From NCBI RefSeq assembly GCF_020042285.1, contig NZ_CP083388.1:3622001-3686000 (forward strand): a stretch of 64,000 bases of DNA, given 5' to 3'. Positions within the stretch are counted from its first letter, which is position 1; each line of letters starts with the position of its first letter. The notes beneath the pieces were generated by a model. That model was not told where the DNA came from and searched no databases. It saw only the letters and a list, made by a program, of their open reading frames with translations. Source of the stretch: Ferruginibacter albus (GTDB lineage: Bacteria > Bacteroidota > Bacteroidia > Chitinophagales > Chitinophagaceae). The translations under genes were made by a program, and so were the position numbers. Of the stretch, positions 61,293-64,000 are shown piece after piece.

Positions 61293-63119
61293 TTACTCTT
61301 TGCTGAACTTATAGCTTTTGTTCTCAATTGTAATAAAGTAAATTCCTTTTGCTAAGCTACTAATATCAAAATCCCTTTCAGGCGTGTTTATCCAATTTTT
61401 AATTGTTGCGCCGCTTTCATTAGTAAGTTTAATGTTGTTGGTTGAATTTATCAAACCGGTTATATGTACTGAATTGCTTGCAGGATTTGGGAATATTGTA
61501 ATGAAACTAGTCGTACAATAGTTCTTTACAGAAACAATTGAGGAATATTCAAAACTTCCGTCAATATCAATTTGCTTTAATCGAAAATAGGTTTGTCCGT
61601 ATATTAAATTGTTACAATTAAAATTATAGACCAGTCCATTATTATTGGTTGCTTTAGCTGCTTCGAAACCAACTTTATAAAAAGTGTGGCCGTCTGTACT
61701 TTGTTCTATGTCAAAACCTTTGTTGTTTATTTCTTGTGCTGTCTTCCAATTTAATAATGCAACATTGCAGCTTTGGGCAATAGCCGTAAAGGAAATCAGT
61801 TGTACTGGAGTTACAACATCCGGCGCAAGTTTTACTATCCAGTAATCGTAGCCGCTGGCATTGGGCAATGAAACATTTAAATGAAAACCCGTTACATCGT
61901 CATCGTTTACTTTTTGAGCAACAGTTGAACCCACTACTACATAACCACCATCAGTAGTTTGCTTAACGTCGTAAGCATAATCCAGATAACTGCTACCCAT
62001 TGTTTTTTGCCATTGTACTTTCCCTGTGTCACTTATTTTTACCACCCAATAATCAGGGATAACCCCACTGGTATTACTATAAGCCCCGGCTGTACCATGA
62101 TAACCACTCGCATCTCCATCGTTTGAATTAGTGATACCTGCAATGATATAACCACCGTCAGTAGTTTGTTCAATACTATTTGCCTGATCTACATAGGAAC
62201 CTCCTAATGCTTTATTCCATTGCAGCTCACCCATACTGTCTAATTTTATTACCCATGCATCAGAGCTGCCTCCATGGTACCCTGTAACATCGCCGGATTG
62301 CGTATAGCCTGCAACGATATAGCCGCCATCACGGGTTTGTTTAACACTATTGGCAACATCGGGTCCGCTGCCCCCATAAAACTTCCACCATTGTTGATAG
62401 CCAAGGCTATCTATTTTTAAAATACTAAACTGGCCCAACAAGGCACCTGCAATAATATACCCGCCATCGGAGGCTTGTTGCACGCTGTAATTGAAATTGC
62501 CTCCCTGGTAATGGTGCCATTGTATTTCGCCGGTGGAAGATAGCTTTACAATATTGCCGCCATTTACAAAATCACCATCACCCGAATTGCTAACCCCAGC
62601 AACAATGTACCCACCATCCAAGGTTTGCGCTACGCTATAGGCTTCATCAAATCCTGTTCCCCCCAATGTTTTCTGCCATTGCAGCTCACCGATGCTGTCT
62701 ATTTTTACAACCCAATAATCTTCCCATAGCGGATTCTGTAGATTACGGTGAAACCCGGTTACCTGTCCATCGCTAGAAAGTGTAGAGCCTGCAATAATAT
62801 AACCACCATCGGTTGTTTGTTGAATGCTGTAGGCTATATCATCATAACTGCCGCCATAGCATTGTTGCCATTGAATTACACCTGCAAACGATAATTTTAC
62901 TACCCAGAAATCGTCGCCGCCATGATTGCCTGTTACATCGTCTTCATTATAATTGGCGTAACCGGCTACTATACATCCGCCGTCTTTTGTTGGTTGGGTG
63001 GAGTATGCCCTTTCCGCCCAGCTGCTTCCGAATGTTTTTTTCCATTGTATGGCAGGAGCTTGACTATTAGCAAAATCAAAACAAAGAGATGTGAAAAAAA
63101 GCAGTAGTAGGTTTTTCAT
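61293..63119 (-). CDS. secreted DGGYI-repeat protein with T9SS type A sorting domain
   Basis: This 608-residue protein has a signal peptide (MKNLLLLFFTSLCFDFANSQ) and seven or eight repeats of about 60 residues. Each contains SIxQTxDGGYIVAGxT, then DxWVVKLxxxGxLQWxKxxGGS, which should fold as beta-propeller blades. An FnIII-like region (about 440-530: LISFTAIAQSCNVALLNWKTAQE) precedes a complete CTD (about 538-608: FITIFPNPASNSV, ending GIYFITIENKSYKFSKE). It would be exported by type IX secretion. No ligand or activity is known for these repeats. It has the same strand and architecture class as the GloVer gene. Confidence 0.88.
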   Translation of the reverse strand: MKNLLLLFFTSLCFDFANSQAPAIQWKKTFGSSWAERAYSTQPTKDGGCIVAGYANYNEDDVTGNHGGDDFWVVKLSFAGVIQWQQCYGGSYDDIAYSIQQTTDGGYIIAGSTLSSDGQVTGFHRNLQNPLWEDYWVVKIDSIGELQWQKTLGGTGFDEAYSVAQTLDGGYIVAGVSNSGDGDFVNGGNIVKLSSTGEIQWHHYQGGNFNYSVQQASDGGYIIAGALLGQFSILKIDSLGYQQWWKFYGGSGPDVANSVKQTRDGGYIVAGYTQSGDVTGYHGGSSDAWVIKLDSMGELQWNKALGGSYVDQANSIEQTTDGGYIIAGITNSNDGDASGYHGTAGAYSNTSGVIPDYWVVKISDTGKVQWQKTMGSSYLDYAYDVKQTTDGGYVVVGSTVAQKVNDDDVTGFHLNVSLPNASGYDYWIVKLAPDVVTPVQLISFTAIAQSCNVALLNWKTAQEINNKGFDIEQSTDGHTFYKVGFEAAKATNNNGLVYNFNCNNLIYGQTYFRLKQIDIDGSFEYSSIVSVKNYCTTSFITIFPNPASNSVHITGLINSTNNIKLTNESGATIKNWINTPERDFDISSLAKGIYFITIENKSYKFSKE

Positions 63120-63141
63120 GTTAGATTTATATATGGATTAA

Positions 63142-63396
63142 CTATTCTTCATCAAGAATATTCCAAACAGTATTGATAGATGGGCTATTGGGGTCTTTGG
63201 ATGAAATTTTTTCTTTAGTGGTTTCAGAGGGTTTAATTTCCTCTATTTCAAAATGATCTATTTTGGCGTTCTTTAAATCATCATCAGAAATTATATCATT
63301 CTGATTTTTCAAATGCTCATGTACTCTTTGTGTAGTACCCTCATCGAGTGAGTCGCTTTTGCTTTCTTCGTCTTTTTTGTTTTTTGGATCCATCAC
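63142..63396 (-). CDS. small acidic protein, unknown function
   Basis: This 84-residue protein is rich in Asp, Glu, Lys and Ser (DPKNKKDEESKSDSLDEG; EIEEIKPSETTKEKISSKD) with no hydrophobic core, so it is probably disordered. It begins with ATGATG. It lies 19 bases downstream of the 87-residue gene on the same strand, suggesting a two-gene unit. No homology is recognised. Confidence 0.5.
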   Translation of the reverse strand: MMDPKNKKDEESKSDSLDEGTTQRVHEHLKNQNDIISDDDLKNAKIDHFEIEEIKPSETTKEKISSKDPNSPSINTVWNILDEE

Positions 63397-63415
63397 TAAT
63401 TATTTATTTGTAACA

Positions 63416-63679
63416 CTAATTCAGGCTTGAGTTTTTATCTCTTACAACGTAAAATGAGAATTTTTTTCCTGTTCTCCCAATTGCCTTTAGAATTTCAGCA
63501 TTGATCTCCTGAAGCGAAACATTCCCTGATTTGCTCAATACTATTTTGGATGGGTGTTTCAATTTATCAGCATTGATATTTTCATTTTTAAAAGAGGACC
63601 TTAAAAGTTCTTTATTTAAGCTGGAAAAGTCTTCCAGGTTTCCGTTTTCCATTTCAATGTGAGTAATATACTTTGGCAT
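63416..63679 (-). CDS. small protein, unknown function
   Basis: This 87-residue protein has no signal peptide. The sequence mixes helical stretches (LNKELLRSSFKNENINADKL; LQEINAEILKAIGR) with a short beta end (KKFSFYVVRD). Nothing matches a known family by eye. It is the first gene of a possible pair with the acidic gene downstream. Confidence 0.5.
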   Translation of the reverse strand: MPKYITHIEMENGNLEDFSSLNKELLRSSFKNENINADKLKHPSKIVLSKSGNVSLQEINAEILKAIGRTGKKFSFYVVRDKNSSLN

Positions 63680-63904
63680 CTTTAATACGTTGTTTAGATA
63701 TTCATTTCAATAGCCGCAAATATAGAGCCCATATTTAGCGAAGGCTGTTAATTTGATTGTGATAAACATTAATTAATATGTGATCTCTATTTCAGCCTGC
63801 ATTTGAAGAAATAAGTGAGTAGAAGATGAGCAATTTAAGTCTCCTCCTCATGATGTATCCTTTATTAAGAAAAAGAAAACTTAAGAGTTCGAAGTTATTT
63901 GAGG

Positions 63905-63956
63905 TGCAAATAAAAAAGCAGCTACAACTTAATTCGTTATAACTGCTTTATTTTTT
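63905..63956 (-). terminator. terminator after tRNA-Asn
   Basis: On the minus strand, AAAGCAGTTATAAC...GTTGTAGCTGCTTT forms an imperfect hairpin followed by a T-rich run, just past the tRNA 3' end. Confidence 0.55.
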
Positions 63957-63959
63957 CCG

Positions 63960-64000
63960 CTCCCCCTGTTGGACTTGAACCAACGACCCTCTGATTAACA
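63960..64000 (-). tRNA. tRNA-Asn (GTT), 3' part, cut by window edge
   Basis: Read on the minus strand, the window edge begins within the anticodon loop tGTTaa (anticodon GTT at 63999-63997). The 3' anticodon stem TCAGA, variable loop GGGTC, T-arm GTTGG-TTCAAGT-CCAAC, acceptor strand AGGGGGA and discriminator G at 63960 follow. CCA is not encoded. The 5' half lies outside the window. Confidence 0.9.

Noticed and set aside
1..64000. CRISPR array, insertion sequence, integrase or toxin-antitoxin pair
   Set aside because: No regularly spaced direct repeats with unique spacers, no DDE or Ser/Tyr recombinase motifs and no convincing small two-gene toxin module were seen on either strand.

Overview
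The window reads as a stretch of chromosome from a Bacteroidota bacterium, most likely of the Chitinophagaceae/Chitinophagales. This rests on AT-rich sequence, many starts preceded by the Bacteroidota -7 promoter box TAnnTTTG rather than a Shine-Dalgarno site, Por/type IX secretion (T9SS) C-terminal sorting domains, and family types typical of the group (DUF4369/DUF5106 thioredoxin-like proteins, GloVer repeat proteins, GH3, LptB, paired rhomboids). The genus assignment is inference. There is no phage, transposase, CRISPR array or recognised defence island. The window is mostly core chromosome with an accessory block of secreted surface proteins at the right end.

Layout. 1-6.1 kb: 3' part of a PcrA/UvrD helicase, a secreted lipocalin-like protein, an Nfu Fe-S scaffold, an overlapping pnuC-nadR NAD-salvage pair, a subtilase, and a broken pyrimidine-dimer glycosylase gene. 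6.2-9.4 kb: YitT, then a tight cluster of DoxX-like protein, DUF2071 protein, methyltransferase and membrane protein. 9.4-13.5 kb (minus strand): a secreted protein, then a coupled thioredoxin-like/PpiC foldase pair. 13.7-20.8 kb: rlmD, two rhomboids (the second without its catalytic Ser), a membrane-anchored EEP hydrolase, cysS, an AlkA-type glycosylase and a free-Met-sulfoxide reductase. 21-27.5 kb: a Crp-like regulator, GH3, then the circularly permuted ATP-grasp / alpha-E / transglutaminase trio. 27.6-42.2 kb: dnaN, recX, an APC permease, an omega-amidase-like enzyme, an S41 peptidase, an IMPase-thiL operon, a Pif1-HRDC-HTH helicase, a GT2, recA, an orphan gene, metF and lptB. 42.3-50.5 kb: a second GH3, fabG, lysS and four uncharacterised proteins, including a proline-rich secreted protein and a coiled-coil membrane protein. 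50.7-63.7 kb: five large secreted repeat proteins (LRR, propeller-like, VGIGT tail-fibre-like, GloVer, DGGYI repeats), two small acidic or orphan genes, and a partial tRNA-Asn running off the right edge.

Candidate systems. The best functional group is the GH3 - ATP-grasp - alpha-E - transglutaminase region, which suggests an uncharacterised peptide or amide ligation pathway. A second is the DoxX/DUF2071/methyltransferase/membrane-protein cluster. The clearest unexpected sequence-level signals are: a GloVer surface protein whose T9SS sorting signal is cut off by a one-base frameshift; a DenV-like repair gene with four apparent frame changes; a 24-bp intergenic repeat in both GH3 neighbourhoods; and several genes whose -7 box lies only 3-6 bases from the start codon, implying leaderless mRNAs. 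All functional assignments come from motif recognition by eye, with no database search.
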